Below are positions 1-9,030 of a stretch of DNA of 53,095 bases, one piece after another. Location of the stretch: assembly GCA_947593655.1 (NCBI GenBank), contig CANQDS010000005.1, positions 1 through 53,095 on the forward strand, read 5' to 3'. Numbering within the stretch: position 1 is the first letter of the stretch; the number at the start of each line of letters is the position of its first letter. Under the pieces are notes generated by a model, which worked only from the letters and a program-made list of their open reading frames with translations, was not told the DNA's origin and made no database searches. The stretch comes from an uncultured Lachnospiraceae bacterium (GTDB taxonomy: Bacteria; Bacillota; Clostridia; Lachnospirales; Lachnospiraceae). Made by a program: the position numbers and the translations under genes.

Positions 1-3000
1 AAGCGGCGGGGATCAATCCCGTGATCGGCTGCGAGATCTATGTCGCGCCGAATTCGCGTTTCGACCGGGAGATCAGCCACGGGGACGACCGCTATTACCA
101 TCTGGTGCTTCTGGCGGAGAACAATCAGGGCTATGCCAACCTGATGAAGATCGTTTCCATCGGTTTTACGGAAGGGTACTATTACCGTCCGCGTGTGGAT
201 TTTGAGACGCTGGAGAAGTATCACGAGGGACTGATCGCGCTTTCCGCCTGTCTGGCCGGGGAAATCCCGCGCTGGCTGATGCGCGGCATGTATGAGGATG
301 CCAAAGCGATCGCGCAGAAATATGCGGATTGTTTCGGGAAAGACCATTTTTATCTGGAACTGCAGGATCACGGGCTGTCCGACCAGAAGCGTGTGAATCC
401 CCTGCTGGTGCGCATGAGCGAAGAGCTTGGGATCGGGCTTGTCTGCACGAACGACATCCACTACACCTACGCCGACGACGCGGAGTCGCACGACGTTCTG
501 CTCTGCATCCAGACTGGAAAGAAAGTGTCGGACGAAGAGAGGATGCGCTACGAGGGCGGCCAGTTCTATGTGAAAAGCGAAGAGGAGATGCGGGCGCTGT
601 TTCCTTATGCCCGGCAGGCCGTTGAGAATACGGCCAAGATCGCGTCGCGCTGCCATGTGGAACTTGAATTCGGGCATTACCGGATCCCGAAATATGAAGT
701 CCCGGAGGGCTATGCATCGGCATGGGAGTTTTTAAACGCGCTCTGCGAAGAAGGTTTTGGGAAGAAATACGGGGAGAACCCGTATTATGACGAAGCGCAG
801 AGAAAGCAGATCTACGAGGAAATGCAGTTTGAACTTGCCACGATCCGGGACATGGGTTTTGTGGAATATATCCTGATCGTGTGGGACTATATCAACTGGT
901 GCCGCACGCATGACTGCTGGGTGGGGCCGGGGCGCGGCTCCGCGGCGGGAAGCAAAGTCTGCTACTGCACGGGGATCACCAATATCGATCCGGTCCGCTA
1001 CAACCTGCTGTTTGAGCGCTTTTTAAATCCGGAGCGCGTATCCATGCCGGATATCGACGTGGACTTTGAATATGCGGAACGTTACCGCGCGATCGAATAC
1101 GTCACGGAAAAATACGGCAAGGATTCGGTTACGCAGATCGTGACATTCGGAACGATGGCGGCGCGGGGCGTGATCAAGGCGGTCGGAAAAGCGCTGGATG
1201 TTCCGTATTCAGAGACGGACCGCATCGCCAAAATGGTGCCGTCGGAACTCAATATCACGATCGACCGCGCCCTGCAGATGAATCCGCAGCTGCGCAGCCT
1301 CTATGAAGGCGACGCCGGGGTACATGAGCTGATCGATATGTCAAAGAAGCTGGAAGGGCTTCCGAACCATACCTCGGTTCATGCCGCGGGCGTGGTGATC
1401 TATCCGGGCGTGGCGAGCGATTATGTGCCTCTGGGGCGCGCCAACGACGGAAGCCCGACCGCGGAGTACAACATGGTCCAGCTGGAAGAACTGGGACTTC
1501 TGAAAATGGACTTTCTGGGGCTTCGGACGCTTACGGTGATCAAGGATTCCGTCAAAAACATCAAGGCGTCCCGCGGCATCGATATTGATATCGATGCGAT
1601 CGATTTTAACGATAAAAAGATGCTGGAGTTTATCGGAACCGGACGGACCGAGGGCGTGTTCCAGCTGGAATCCGACGGAATGCAGAACTTTATGAAGGAG
1701 CTGAAACCGCAGAGTTTTGAGGATATCGTGGCAGGGATCTCTTTGTACCGTCCGGGACCGATGGATTTTATCCCGGATTACATCCGGGGAAAGGATCATC
1801 CGGAAGAGATCACCTATATCACGCCGGAGCTCGAAAGCATTTTGGAGCCGACTTACGGCTGTATCGTCTATCAGGAACAGGTCATGCAGATCGTCCAGAA
1901 GCTGGCGGGCTACACGATGGGGCAGGCGGATAATATCCGGCGCGCGATGAGCAAGAAAAAGCAGTATGTGATCGACGCGGAGCGGAAGAACTTCATTACG
2001 GGCTGCATTGCAAACGGGATCGCGGAAAAAGCCGCCGACAGTATCTACGATTCAATGGTTGATTTTGCTAAATATGCATTTAATAAATCCCATGCGGCGG
2101 CTTATGCCGTGATCAGCGTGCAGACCGCATGGCTGAAATATTATTATCCGGTGGAGTTTATGGCGGCGCTCTTAACGTCCGTGATCGACAATGCGCCGAA
2201 AACCACGGAGTATTTAAACCACTGCCGGGAGCTGGGGATTACGGTGCTTCCTCCGGACGTCAATACGGGGGAAGGCGCTTTTACGACGGAAGGCGGCAGC
2301 GTCCGCTACGGCATGTACGCGATCAAGAGCCTCGGCCGGAGCATGATCGACAGTATTCTTGAAGAGAGGAAGATCGGCGGAAAGTACCGGACGTTTCAGG
2401 ATTTTATCGAGCGGGTGGTCACCCGGGGAGTAGGAAAACATTCGGTGGAAAATCTGATCAAGGCGGGAGCCTGCGACAGCATGGAAGGAACGCGCAAGCA
2501 GATGGTCTTCGTCCACGCCGCAATGGTCGATCAGGTCCTGCACCAGAAGAAATCCGTTATGAGCGGGCAGATGAGCCTGTTTGATCTGGTTTCGGAGGAA
2601 GAGAAGCAGAATTACAAGGTTCAGTTTCCTCCGGTCGGGGAATTTGAAAAGGAGGTACTCTTAGGATTCGAGAAGGATGTGCTGGGCACTTACTTAAGCG
2701 GCCATCCGCTGGAAGCCTATATGGATAAGATCAAAAAGAACATTACCGCGACGGCTACCGATTTTGCAAGGGAAGAGGAGAGCGGCCTGATCAAGGTCAA
2801 AGACAACGCCCATGCAGTGATCGGCGGGATCATTGTGAACAAGAGCGTGAAATTTACCAAGCAGAATCAGGAAATGGCGTTTGTTTCCGTCGAAGACCTG
2901 ACCGGAACGGTGGAAGTGATCGTTTTTTCGCGAGCCTACGAGCGTTACCGCCAGTTTCTTGATGTGGAGGAGAAGATCTTCGTGATCGGCCGTGCCACGG

Positions 3001-3311
3001 TGGATGAGGAGCAGGGCGGCAAGCTGATCTGCGAGCGGATCGTGCCGTTTGCCGATACCAGAAAGGAACTCTGGCTGCAGTTTCCGGACAAGGAGGCTTT
3101 TCTTCAGAAAGAAGAGGAATTGTACGACCGGCTGAAAGATTCGGACGGCACGGATGAAGTCGTCATCTATGTCGCCAACCCGAAGGCGGTCAAGCGGCTC
3201 GGGGCGAACCGCAGCGTGTGCGCATCCGATGCGCTGCAGAAGGAGCTGCAGGGCTTTTTAGGGGAAAAAAATGTAAAAGTTGTGGAAAAGAATATTGAAA
3301 AGCTTGCCTAA
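1..3311 (+). CDS. dnaE: DNA polymerase III subunit alpha (partial, 5' end outside window)
   Basis: Replicative polymerase catalytic subunit of the DnaE type. The frame is open from base 3 and begins inside the PHP domain (AAGINPVIGCEIYVAP), so roughly the first 60 to 70 residues lie upstream of the window. The polymerase active site is visible as MPDIDVDFE near base 1047 (first two catalytic aspartates) and KMDFLGLRTL near base 1504 (third). The glycine-rich GPGRGSAAGS motif is near base 930, and helix-hairpin-helix sequence follows the palm and fingers. A C-terminal OB-fold (VIGGIIVNKSVKFTKQ onward, near base 2818) ends the protein. A pfkA promoter starts in the last codons, and the dnaE-pfkA order is common in Firmicutes. 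The internal GTG at base 21 is not a start because the homology runs through it. Confidence 0.97.
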   Translation, partial: AAGINPVIGCEIYVAPNSRFDREISHGDDRYYHLVLLAENNQGYANLMKIVSIGFTEGYYYRPRVDFETLEKYHEGLIALSACLAGEIPRWLMRGMYEDAKAIAQKYADCFGKDHFYLELQDHGLSDQKRVNPLLVRMSEELGIGLVCTNDIHYTYADDAESHDVLLCIQTGKKVSDEERMRYEGGQFYVKSEEEMRALFPYARQAVENTAKIASRCHVELEFGHYRIPKYEVPEGYASAWEFLNALCEEGFGKKYGENPYYDEAQRKQIYEEMQFELATIRDMGFVEYILIVWDYINWCRTHDCWVGPGRGSAAGSKVCYCTGITNIDPVRYNLLFERFLNPERVSMPDIDVDFEYAERYRAIEYVTEKYGKDSVTQIVTFGTMAARGVIKAVGKALDVPYSETDRIAKMVPSELNITIDRALQMNPQLRSLYEGDAGVHELIDMSKKLEGLPNHTSVHAAGVVIYPGVASDYVPLGRANDGSPTAEYNMVQLEELGLLKMDFLGLRTLTVIKDSVKNIKASRGIDIDIDAIDFNDKKMLEFIGTGRTEGVFQLESDGMQNFMKELKPQSFEDIVAGISLYRPGPMDFIPDYIRGKDHPEEITYITPELESILEPTYGCIVYQEQVMQIVQKLAGYTMGQADNIRRAMSKKKQYVIDAERKNFITGCIANGIAEKAADSIYDSMVDFAKYAFNKSHAAAYAVISVQTAWLKYYYPVEFMAALLTSVIDNAPKTTEYLNHCRELGITVLPPDVNTGEGAFTTEGGSVRYGMYAIKSLGRSMIDSILEERKIGGKYRTFQDFIERVVTRGVGKHSVENLIKAGACDSMEGTRKQMVFVHAAMVDQVLHQKKSVMSGQMSLFDLVSEEEKQNYKVQFPPVGEFEKEVLLGFEKDVLGTYLSGHPLEAYMDKIKKNITATATDFAREEESGLIKVKDNAHAVIGGIIVNKSVKFTKQNQEMAFVSVEDLTGTVEVIVFSRAYERYRQFLDVEEKIFVIGRATVDEEQGGKLICERIVPFADTRKELWLQFPDKEAFLQKEEELYDRLKDSDGTDEVVIYVANPKAVKRLGANRSVCASDALQKELQGFLGEKNVKVVEKNIEKLA

Positions 3312-3323
3312 AGCGTATAAAAT
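3295..3323 (+). promoter_or_regulatory. Predicted sigma-A promoter for pfkA
   Basis: A -35 TTGAAA at 3295-3300 and a -10 TAAAAT at 3318-3323 are separated by exactly 17 bp. The -35 lies in the last codons of dnaE, so pfkA probably has its own start of transcription as well as any read-through. Confidence 0.6.
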
Positions 3324-3390
3324 AAGATAAGGAGAATTTTGCGCAGGACTTGCGGAGTCTTGAATTTTATAAATTGAGGAGGAGATTAAA

Positions 3391-4362
3391 ATGTCAAAAG
3401 AGATCAATGCGATCGGTGTGCTTACGAGCGGAGGGGATGCGCCGGGAATGAATGCCGCGATCCGTGCGGTGGTTCGTCAGGCCCTTTACAAGGGGAAGAA
3501 GGTAAAGGGGATCAAGAGAGGTTATGCAGGACTTCTGAATGAAGAAATCATAGATATGGATGCCAAGAGCGTATCGGATACGATTTCCCGCGGAGGAACG
3601 ATCCTGCAGACGGCGCGCTGCATGGAGTTTGTAACGCCGGAAGGACAGCAGCTGGGCGCGGATATCTGCCGGAAGCACGGGATCGATGCGATCGTTGTGA
3701 TCGGCGGAGACGGTTCGTTCAAGGGCGCGCAGAAGCTGGCAGCGCTGGGGATCAATACGATCGGGGTTCCGGGCACGATCGATCTGGACATCGCCTGCAC
3801 GGATTATACGATCGGTTTTGATACCGCCTGCAATACCGCGATGGACGCGATCGATAAGATCCGCGATACCTCGACTTCCCATGAGAGATGCTCGGTCATT
3901 GAGGTTATGGGAAGAGGCGCGGGCTACATAGCATTGTGGTGCGGAATCGCAAACGGTGCGGAGGAGATTCTCCTGCCGGAGAAATACGACCACAACGAGG
4001 AGCGGCTGATCTCCCAGATCATCAACGCCCGCAAGCTCGGCAAACAGCATTACATCATTATCAATGCAGAGGGAATCGGGGATTCCCAGAATATGGCAAA
4101 ACGCATTGAGGCCGCAACCGGCGTGGAAACGCGCGCGACGATCTTAGGGCATATGCAGCGCGGCGGAAGCCCGACCTGCAAAGACCGCGTGTACGCAACG
4201 ACAATGGGGGCGATGGCAGTCGATCTTCTGTGTGAAGGAAAGAGCAACCGCGTAGTCGCTCATAAGAATGGCGAGTTTGTTGACTTCGACATCGATGAGG
4301 CGCTTGCGATGAAGAAGAGCATTCCGGATTACATGTATCAGATTTCACAGAGCTTAGTATAA
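3391..4362 (+). CDS. pfkA: ATP-dependent 6-phosphofructokinase
   Basis: Phosphorylates fructose 6-phosphate to fructose 1,6-bisphosphate, the committing step of glycolysis, in the cytoplasm. The 323-residue length is normal for bacterial PfkA. Visible motifs are the N-terminal GVLTSGGDAPGMNAAIRA, the nucleotide loop GGDGS (the glycine after GGD marks ATP rather than pyrophosphate as donor), the PGTID loop carrying the catalytic aspartate, EVMGRGAGY, and GHMQRGGSPT. The catalytic loop reads TIDLD where most family members have TIDND; both aspartates remain. A strong ribosome site (GAGGAGG) precedes the ATG. The gene has its own promoter in the dnaE tail and a clear terminator just downstream, so it is probably monocistronic. 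Confidence 0.97.
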   Translation: MSKEINAIGVLTSGGDAPGMNAAIRAVVRQALYKGKKVKGIKRGYAGLLNEEIIDMDAKSVSDTISRGGTILQTARCMEFVTPEGQQLGADICRKHGIDAIVVIGGDGSFKGAQKLAALGINTIGVPGTIDLDIACTDYTIGFDTACNTAMDAIDKIRDTSTSHERCSVIEVMGRGAGYIALWCGIANGAEEILLPEKYDHNEERLISQIINARKLGKQHYIIINAEGIGDSQNMAKRIEAATGVETRATILGHMQRGGSPTCKDRVYATTMGAMAVDLLCEGKSNRVVAHKNGEFVDFDIDEALAMKKSIPDYMYQISQSLV

Positions 4363-4371
4363 GGCTAACGA

Positions 4372-4400
4372 AGGGACTGCCGGAGAGGCAGTCCTTTTTT
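4372..4400 (+). terminator. Rho-independent terminator of pfkA
   Basis: Inverted arms GGACTGCC and GGCAGTCC are separated by a short loop and followed directly by TTTTTT. Confidence 0.9.
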
Positions 4401-4469
4401 CTTCTTATTATGCGCCGCTGGCGCGCGCAGAAAACGCGGCAGAAAGATGCGCAGGCGATCGGAGCAGTC

Positions 4470-5279
4470 ATGATCACAAGCAGAGAGAACAGCCGGATGA
4501 AAAATCTGGCATTGTTGATGAAAAAGGCAAAGGAACGGAAAGCACGGAAGTTATTTATCGCGGAAGGCATCCGGATGGTGGGCGAGGCACCCGCAGACTG
4601 GATCCGGGGCGTTTATGCGGCGGAAAGCTTCGGGGAGCGCAGGCAGGAGCAGGAGCTTCTTGCGCGGCTTCGGGAAGGAGCGGACAAAGGCGGATACCTG
4701 GTGGAAACGGTAAGCGATGCGGTATTTGCCGCCGTATCGGATACGAAGACTCCGCAGGGGATCCTTGCAGTTCTTAAGATTCCAGAATACTGTCTTTCGG
4801 ATCTGCTTTCGAAAGAGAATCCGCTGCTTCTGCTGCTGGAGGGGATTCAGGATCCGGGAAATCTGGGAACGATGTTCCGCTCCGGGGAAGGCGCGGGCGT
4901 CTCCGGCGTGATCTTCGACCGGGAAACGGCGGATCTGTTCAATCCGAAGACCGTCCGTTCCACGATGGGGAGCATTTTCCGCGTTCCGTTTCTGGAAACA
5001 GAGGATCTGATGCAGACAATTCATGAACTGAAACGGGCGGGAGTGGCGCTGTATGCGGCGCATTTAGACGGTTCGGTTGATTATGATGAACCGGATTATA
5101 CGAAAGCGAGCGGTTTTCTTATTGGAAATGAAGGCGGCGGATTGAGCCGGGAGCCGGCCGAAGCGGCGGATGCCCGCGTCCGGATCCCGATGGAAGGCAG
5201 GGTGGAATCGCTGAATGCGGCCGTGTCCGCATCCCTGCTTTTGTATGAGGCGTGCCGCCAGCGCAGGAGGCAGAAATGA
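4470..5279 (+). CDS. TrmH/SpoU-family RNA 2'-O-methyltransferase
   Basis: A SAM-dependent methyltransferase of the SPOUT (trefoil knot) class that methylates a ribose 2'-OH in rRNA or tRNA. The N-terminal segment resembles the L30e-like substrate-binding domain. The three SpoU motifs are present: EGIQDPGNLGTMFRSGEGAG, NPKTVRSTMGSIFRVPF, and LIGNEGGGLSREP with VESLNAAVSASLLLYE. The frame is open upstream to an ATG at 4410, but MITSRENSRMKNL at 4470 is the usual family start and has GGAG five bases upstream. It overlaps the next small gene by ATGA, so the two are probably translationally coupled. The exact target base cannot be told from sequence; RlmB-like or TrmH-like are both possible. Confidence 0.9.
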   Translation: MITSRENSRMKNLALLMKKAKERKARKLFIAEGIRMVGEAPADWIRGVYAAESFGERRQEQELLARLREGADKGGYLVETVSDAVFAAVSDTKTPQGILAVLKIPEYCLSDLLSKENPLLLLLEGIQDPGNLGTMFRSGEGAGVSGVIFDRETADLFNPKTVRSTMGSIFRVPFLETEDLMQTIHELKRAGVALYAAHLDGSVDYDEPDYTKASGFLIGNEGGGLSREPAEAADARVRIPMEGRVESLNAAVSASLLLYEACRQRRRQK

Positions 5280-5545
5280 AAATCTGGTTTAAAATTTATT
5301 CCGATGCGCGTCTGATCAAAATGGAAACGATTGAAAATCAGGAGGAGGATACCAGAACACATAAGATATTTGCGGCATTAGAGGAAGCGTGCCGCCGGTT
5401 CGACCTCGGCCAGCCGGCCTGGCTGAATGTCAATATAGAAGAATTTAGGCGGATGGCGGCGACGAGATTCCGGCAGGACAATTTTGTGGAGGAGATCGAC
5501 TTTGATTATCTGGAGATCCGGGTGATCGAGGAAGATGAAAATTAG
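5276..5545 (+). CDS. Conserved small hypothetical protein
   Basis: An 89-residue acidic protein (MKIWFKIYSDARLIKME onward, ending in DYLEIRVIEEDEN). The ATG overlaps the stop of the upstream methyltransferase and has AGGAGG five bases before it, so it is expressed with that enzyme. There is no signal peptide or membrane segment. The strand-helix pattern suggests a compact cytosolic fold. I do not recognise a named family. The tight coupling suggests a job linked to the methyltransferase, but this is inference from context only. Confidence 0.8.
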   Translation: MKIWFKIYSDARLIKMETIENQEEDTRTHKIFAALEEACRRFDLGQPAWLNVNIEEFRRMAATRFRQDNFVEEIDFDYLEIRVIEEDEN

Positions 5546-5600
5546 TCTATTGCTTAAATTTTTCTTAAATTTGAAAAAATGTAAAAAAATATTAAATTAT

Positions 5601-5609
5601 GTGTTATAA
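5601..5609 (+). promoter_or_regulatory. Extended -10 promoter for alarmone synthetase
   Basis: TGTTATAAT is an extended -10 (TG, one base, TATAAT) embedded in a very AT-rich stretch with no good -35. The same GTGTTATAAT string occurs upstream of tig. Confidence 0.55.
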
Positions 5610-5689
5610 TCAAAGAAATAGATGAATATGATTTAAGGATGGCTTCCGTGGGGGCAGAAGCCGATCTGAGAGGGGAAAGAAGGGTTACT

Positions 5690-6367
5690 ATGGAATTGAA
5701 TAAGATGCAGGATGGCATTGACAGCTGGGAAACGGCGATGTTTCTTTACAATTCCGCTTTAAAGGAAGTGGGAACGAAGCTGGAGATTTTGAATGATGAA
5801 TTTGCGCACATCCACAATTATAATCCGATCGAGTACATCAAATCCCGCATTAAGACACCGGAGAGCATCGTAAAGAAGCTGAAGCGGGGCGGTTACGAGA
5901 TCTGCATTGACAATATGATCCGTCATGTGAATGATATCGCAGGGATCCGCCTGGTCTGCTCGTTTACGTCGGATATCTACCGGCTGTCGGATATGATCGG
6001 GAAGCAGAACGATCTGACGGTCGTATCGGTCAAGGATTATATTAAGAATCCGAAGGAAAGCGGCTACAAGAGCTTCCATATGCTGGTCACGGTTCCGATC
6101 TTCCTTTCGGACCGTGTGGTGGACACGAAAGTGGAGATCCAGATCCGCACGATCGCGATGGATTTCTGGGCGAGTCTGGAACATAAGATCTACTATAAGT
6201 TTGAAGGAAATGCGCCGGATTACATCAGCCGCGATTTAAGGGAGTGCGCGAATATCGTCGCAAACCTTGACGCGAAGATGCTGCAGCTGAACCGTGCGAT
6301 CCTGGAGGCGAAGGAGAATCAGGCCATCAATCAGGCGGTGAAGCAGGAGGCATACAAGGCGGGATAA
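5690..6367 (+). CDS. Small alarmone synthetase, RelQ/YjbM-like GTP pyrophosphokinase
   Basis: A synthetase-only RelA/SpoT homologue that makes (p)ppGpp from ATP and GTP or GDP. The 225 residues hold a single synthetase domain with no HD hydrolase, TGS or ACT domain. Visible family motifs are IKSRIKTPESIVKKLKRGGY, HVNDIAGIRLVCSF, NPKESGYKSFHM (substrate loop) and VEIQIRTIAMDFWASLEHKI. An upstream in-frame ATG at 5639 exists, but the ATG at 5690 follows a GGGGAAAGAAGGG ribosome site and gives a normal family N-terminus. It has its own promoter and a terminator downstream, so it is likely monocistronic. Confidence 0.93.
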   Translation: MELNKMQDGIDSWETAMFLYNSALKEVGTKLEILNDEFAHIHNYNPIEYIKSRIKTPESIVKKLKRGGYEICIDNMIRHVNDIAGIRLVCSFTSDIYRLSDMIGKQNDLTVVSVKDYIKNPKESGYKSFHMLVTVPIFLSDRVVDTKVEIQIRTIAMDFWASLEHKIYYKFEGNAPDYISRDLRECANIVANLDAKMLQLNRAILEAKENQAINQAVKQEAYKAG

Positions 6368-6492
6368 GAGCGGCGGCGTTTGTGCGTGAAGAAGCGTGCG
6401 GCGGCAATTGCCGTAACTGCGCCCAGCAGGGGGAATCCCCCCATCTGATATACGCTCCGCGGGGGGCGCGCGGCGGGTATGAAAGACTGCAA

Positions 6493-6520
6493 AAGGAAGG
6501 CTGTGAGAGCCTTCCTTTTT
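6493..6520 (+). terminator. Rho-independent terminator of the alarmone synthetase
   Basis: AAGGAAGGCT and AGCCTTCCTT form a perfect 10-bp stem with a 5-base loop and run into TTTTT. The 224-base gap before the MATE gene also contains a GGGGG/CCCCC mini-hairpin near 6430; I see no other gene in it. Confidence 0.88.
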
Positions 6521-6591
6521 GTGCGCGGGATCCCGTAAGGAAAACGGACGATGCGCAGATAGATTTTATCGGAAAAACGGAGGAGAAATTT

Positions 6592-7965
6592 ATGAACACA
6601 AACAAGGAATTATTTGAAAATGCGCCGGTAAGAAAAGCGGTCGCTGTGATGGCGGTTCCGACCATTATCACGATGCTGGTCGTCGTCATTTACAACATGG
6701 CGGATACTTTTTTTATCGGACAGACGAAAGATCCCCTGCAGGTGGCGGCCGTCTCGCTGGCAACGCCGGTATTTATGGTATTTATGGCGCTCGGCAATCT
6801 GTTCGGGATCGGCGGAAGCTCCGCCATTTCGCGGGCGCTCGGTGAAAAGCGCTATGACCGCGCAAAGCAGATCTCTTCTTTCTGCTGCTACGGCTCTCTG
6901 GGGCTCGGCGTGATCATGTCGCTTCTTTTCCTTATTGGAATGAACGGGATCCTGCGGATGATCGGCGCGAGTGAAAACACCATCGGTTATGCAAGGGATT
7001 ACCTGACTTATGTGGCGTTCGGCGGGCCGTTTATCATGTTCGGAACGGCGTTTGGAAATATCCTGCGCGGTGAGGGCGCGGCAAAGGAGTCGATGATCGG
7101 AAATATGATCGGAACCGTGACGAATATCATCCTGGATCCGATCATGATCCTGACGTTCGGCTGGGGCGTGATCGGAGCCGCCGTTGCGACTGTGATCGGG
7201 AATATGGCGGCCTGCGTGTTTTACCTGATTTATTTTCTTCGGAAAAAATCTGTGCTTTCTATCAACATCCGTGATTTTCGGATGCGCAACCGGATCTGTA
7301 CGAGCGTGCTGGCGATCGGGATTCCGGCTTCGCTGAACAATATTCTGATGAGTTTTGCAAATATTATATTAAATAACGTTTTAATTTCTTACGGAGATAC
7401 GCCGGTTGCCGCTATGGGCGTGGCGATGAAAGCCAATATGCTGGTCGTGCTGCTGCAGATCGGCCTCTGTGCCGGAATCCAGCCGCTGATCGGTTACAAC
7501 TACGGCGCGGGGAACGTGAAGCGCCTGAAACAGGTATACCGCTTTACAGGCGTGTGCGCAGTCGTTATGGGTTCGCTTCTGACCGCGCTGATGGTCATTC
7601 TGCGCGAGCCGATCATCCGCGCGTTTATCGACGATAATGCCGTGATCGAGTCCGGTATCCAGATGATGATCGCGCTGCAGATCTCCGGCCCGCTTATCGG
7701 GATCCTCTTTTTGAACATCAATACCATTCAGGGAATGGGGAAAGCGCTTCCGTCGCTGATCTTAACCGTCTGCCGCCAGGGACTGGTGTTTGTGCCGATG
7801 GTGTTTACGCTGAATGCCATATTCGGGCTGGACGGCGTCATCTATTCCCAGTCCGTTGCGGATTATGTGTCGATCGTGCTTTCTTCGGTCATCTGCTTCT
7901 TTATCCTGAAAAAGTTTTCGGAGCGGATGAAAGCGTGGGAGCAGAAGCAAAAGCAGGAGGGGTAA
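6592..7965 (+). CDS. MATE family efflux transporter
   Basis: A multidrug/toxic-compound extrusion protein, about 457 residues with twelve predicted membrane helices in two halves, using a Na+ or H+ gradient. N-terminal features are NAPVRKAVAVMAVPTIITMLVVVIYNMADTFFIGQ and LFGIGGSSAISRALGEKR, typical of the DinF/NorM-like Firmicute subfamily. The second half repeats the pattern (GIPASLNNILMSFAN, IGYNYGAGN). The open frame extends upstream to 6382, but that stretch contains the previous terminator; the ATG at 6592 has GGAGGAG nine bases upstream. The substrate cannot be predicted. Confidence 0.93.
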   Translation: MNTNKELFENAPVRKAVAVMAVPTIITMLVVVIYNMADTFFIGQTKDPLQVAAVSLATPVFMVFMALGNLFGIGGSSAISRALGEKRYDRAKQISSFCCYGSLGLGVIMSLLFLIGMNGILRMIGASENTIGYARDYLTYVAFGGPFIMFGTAFGNILRGEGAAKESMIGNMIGTVTNIILDPIMILTFGWGVIGAAVATVIGNMAACVFYLIYFLRKKSVLSINIRDFRMRNRICTSVLAIGIPASLNNILMSFANIILNNVLISYGDTPVAAMGVAMKANMLVVLLQIGLCAGIQPLIGYNYGAGNVKRLKQVYRFTGVCAVVMGSLLTALMVILREPIIRAFIDDNAVIESGIQMMIALQISGPLIGILFLNINTIQGMGKALPSLILTVCRQGLVFVPMVFTLNAIFGLDGVIYSQSVADYVSIVLSSVICFFILKKFSERMKAWEQKQKQEG

Positions 7966-7981
7966 CAACGGCGGATTTTGA

Positions 7982-8010
7982 TTGCTTTTTCCAGTCCGGA
8001 AAGCTATAAT
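7982..8010 (+). promoter_or_regulatory. Predicted sigma-A promoter for the PocR/chemotaxis-like gene
   Basis: TTGCTT at 7982-7987 and a perfect TATAAT at 8005-8010 with a 17-bp spacer. GGGGGG at 8026-8031 is the ribosome site for the ATG at 8040. Confidence 0.75.
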
Positions 8011-8039
8011 AAATTTATCATTACTGGGGGGAAAATGAA

Positions 8040-8816
8040 ATGGTAAAGATTCCGGATTTCTGCGATATGGAAAAGTTTGAGGACATTATTGCAAATTGGG
8101 CGAAGAGCACGGGAATGGCGACGGTTGCGATCGATCTGGAGAAGCATGAACTGAGCCGGCTTTATAATTTTCCGGATTTCTGCTTTAAACTCACGCGCGG
8201 GAGCAAAGAAGGGGAGCGACGCTGCGCGAAGTGCGACAGGGAAGGAAGCGGCGTTTACCGGTGCCACGCGGGACTGGCGGAGTTTCGGATCCCGATCACC
8301 CTTGCGGATGGAGAACTGCTTGGCTATGTGCTGGGCGGACAGGTCTTTTCCGAGAAACCGGATGAAGAGAAGTTCCGCAGGCTGGCCGGGGAACTGGGCA
8401 TTGATGAGAAAGCCTATATCGAAGCGCTCGGCCATGTCGGTGTCAAGCCGCAGGAGGAGATCGACGCTTCGGCGAAGCTGCTGGAGGATGTGATCAATCT
8501 GTTTGTGCGTTCCAGCTATTATGAGTACCAGAGCGGCAATCTGCTGGACAGGCTGCAGAAGGGGATCGATCAGGCGGCGGCGCAGATCGAATCCGCGAAT
8601 GCCAGCACCGCGGTGATCGATAATTTCAGCCGGAAACAGAATATTCTGGCGCTGAATGCCTCGATTGAAGCGGCGCGGGCCGGAGAGAGCGGGAGAGGTT
8701 TTGCGGTCGTTGCGTCCGAAGTACAGGAACTGGCAAAGGGAATGGCGGTTACGAGCAAGGAGATTACCGGGAAGCTCAATGAACTGACGCAGACGATCCG
8801 GGAATTGAAGGATTAG
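8040..8816 (+). CDS. PocR sensory domain plus methyl-accepting signalling domain, soluble
   Basis: A short (258-residue) cytosolic sensor. Residues about 10 to 165 match the PocR-type ligand domain, including the cysteine-rich segment [21 protein letters not shown] that usually binds a metal or small molecule. Residues about 170 to 258 hold the hairpin tip of a chemoreceptor signalling domain ([32 protein letters not shown]), the part that contacts CheA and CheW. There are no membrane helices, no HAMP and only a stub of coiled coil, so it is much shorter than a standard chemoreceptor. It probably feeds an intracellular signal into chemotaxis. The neighbouring leftward gene has a flagellar-type promoter, which fits a motile host. 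Confidence 0.88.
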   Translation: MVKIPDFCDMEKFEDIIANWAKSTGMATVAIDLEKHELSRLYNFPDFCFKLTRGSKEGERRCAKCDREGSGVYRCHAGLAEFRIPITLADGELLGYVLGGQVFSEKPDEEKFRRLAGELGIDEKAYIEALGHVGVKPQEEIDASAKLLEDVINLFVRSSYYEYQSGNLLDRLQKGIDQAAAQIESANASTAVIDNFSRKQNILALNASIEAARAGESGRGFAVVASEVQELAKGMAVTSKEITGKLNELTQTIRELKD

Positions 8817-8832
8817 CAGGTTAGCAGGATGG

Positions 8833-8886
8833 AAAATGTGTTGTTTTTGCGGGAGTGTCTGATGAAGAAGCATGAAAGCACATTTT
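8833..8886 (+). terminator. Possible terminator after the PocR gene
   Basis: AAAATGTG and CACATTTT form 8-bp inverted arms about 38 bases apart, ending in a short T-run. The large loop makes this weak. Confidence 0.35.
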
Positions 8887-8951
8887 AAAATTTAAAATTA
8901 ATTAAAAACTTACATATTACCTGTTACAAAAAACTATATGTTTGACTTGAT

Positions 8952-8987
8952 AAAAAGCCGGCGCAGCTTAATGAATGCTGCGCCGGC
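8952..8987 (-). terminator. Rho-independent terminator of the leftward gene
   Basis: On the minus strand, perfect 11-bp arms GCCGGCGCAGC and GCTGCGCCGGC are followed by TTTTT. Confidence 0.92.
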
Positions 8988-9030
8988 CATTTGTTTACGC
9001 TTCTGCTTTGTTTGTATGGTTGTCGTCTGT

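Noticed and set aside
8004..8873. 289-codon minus-strand open frame
   Set aside because: It is antisense to the PocR/chemoreceptor gene, whose motifs and promoter are convincing.
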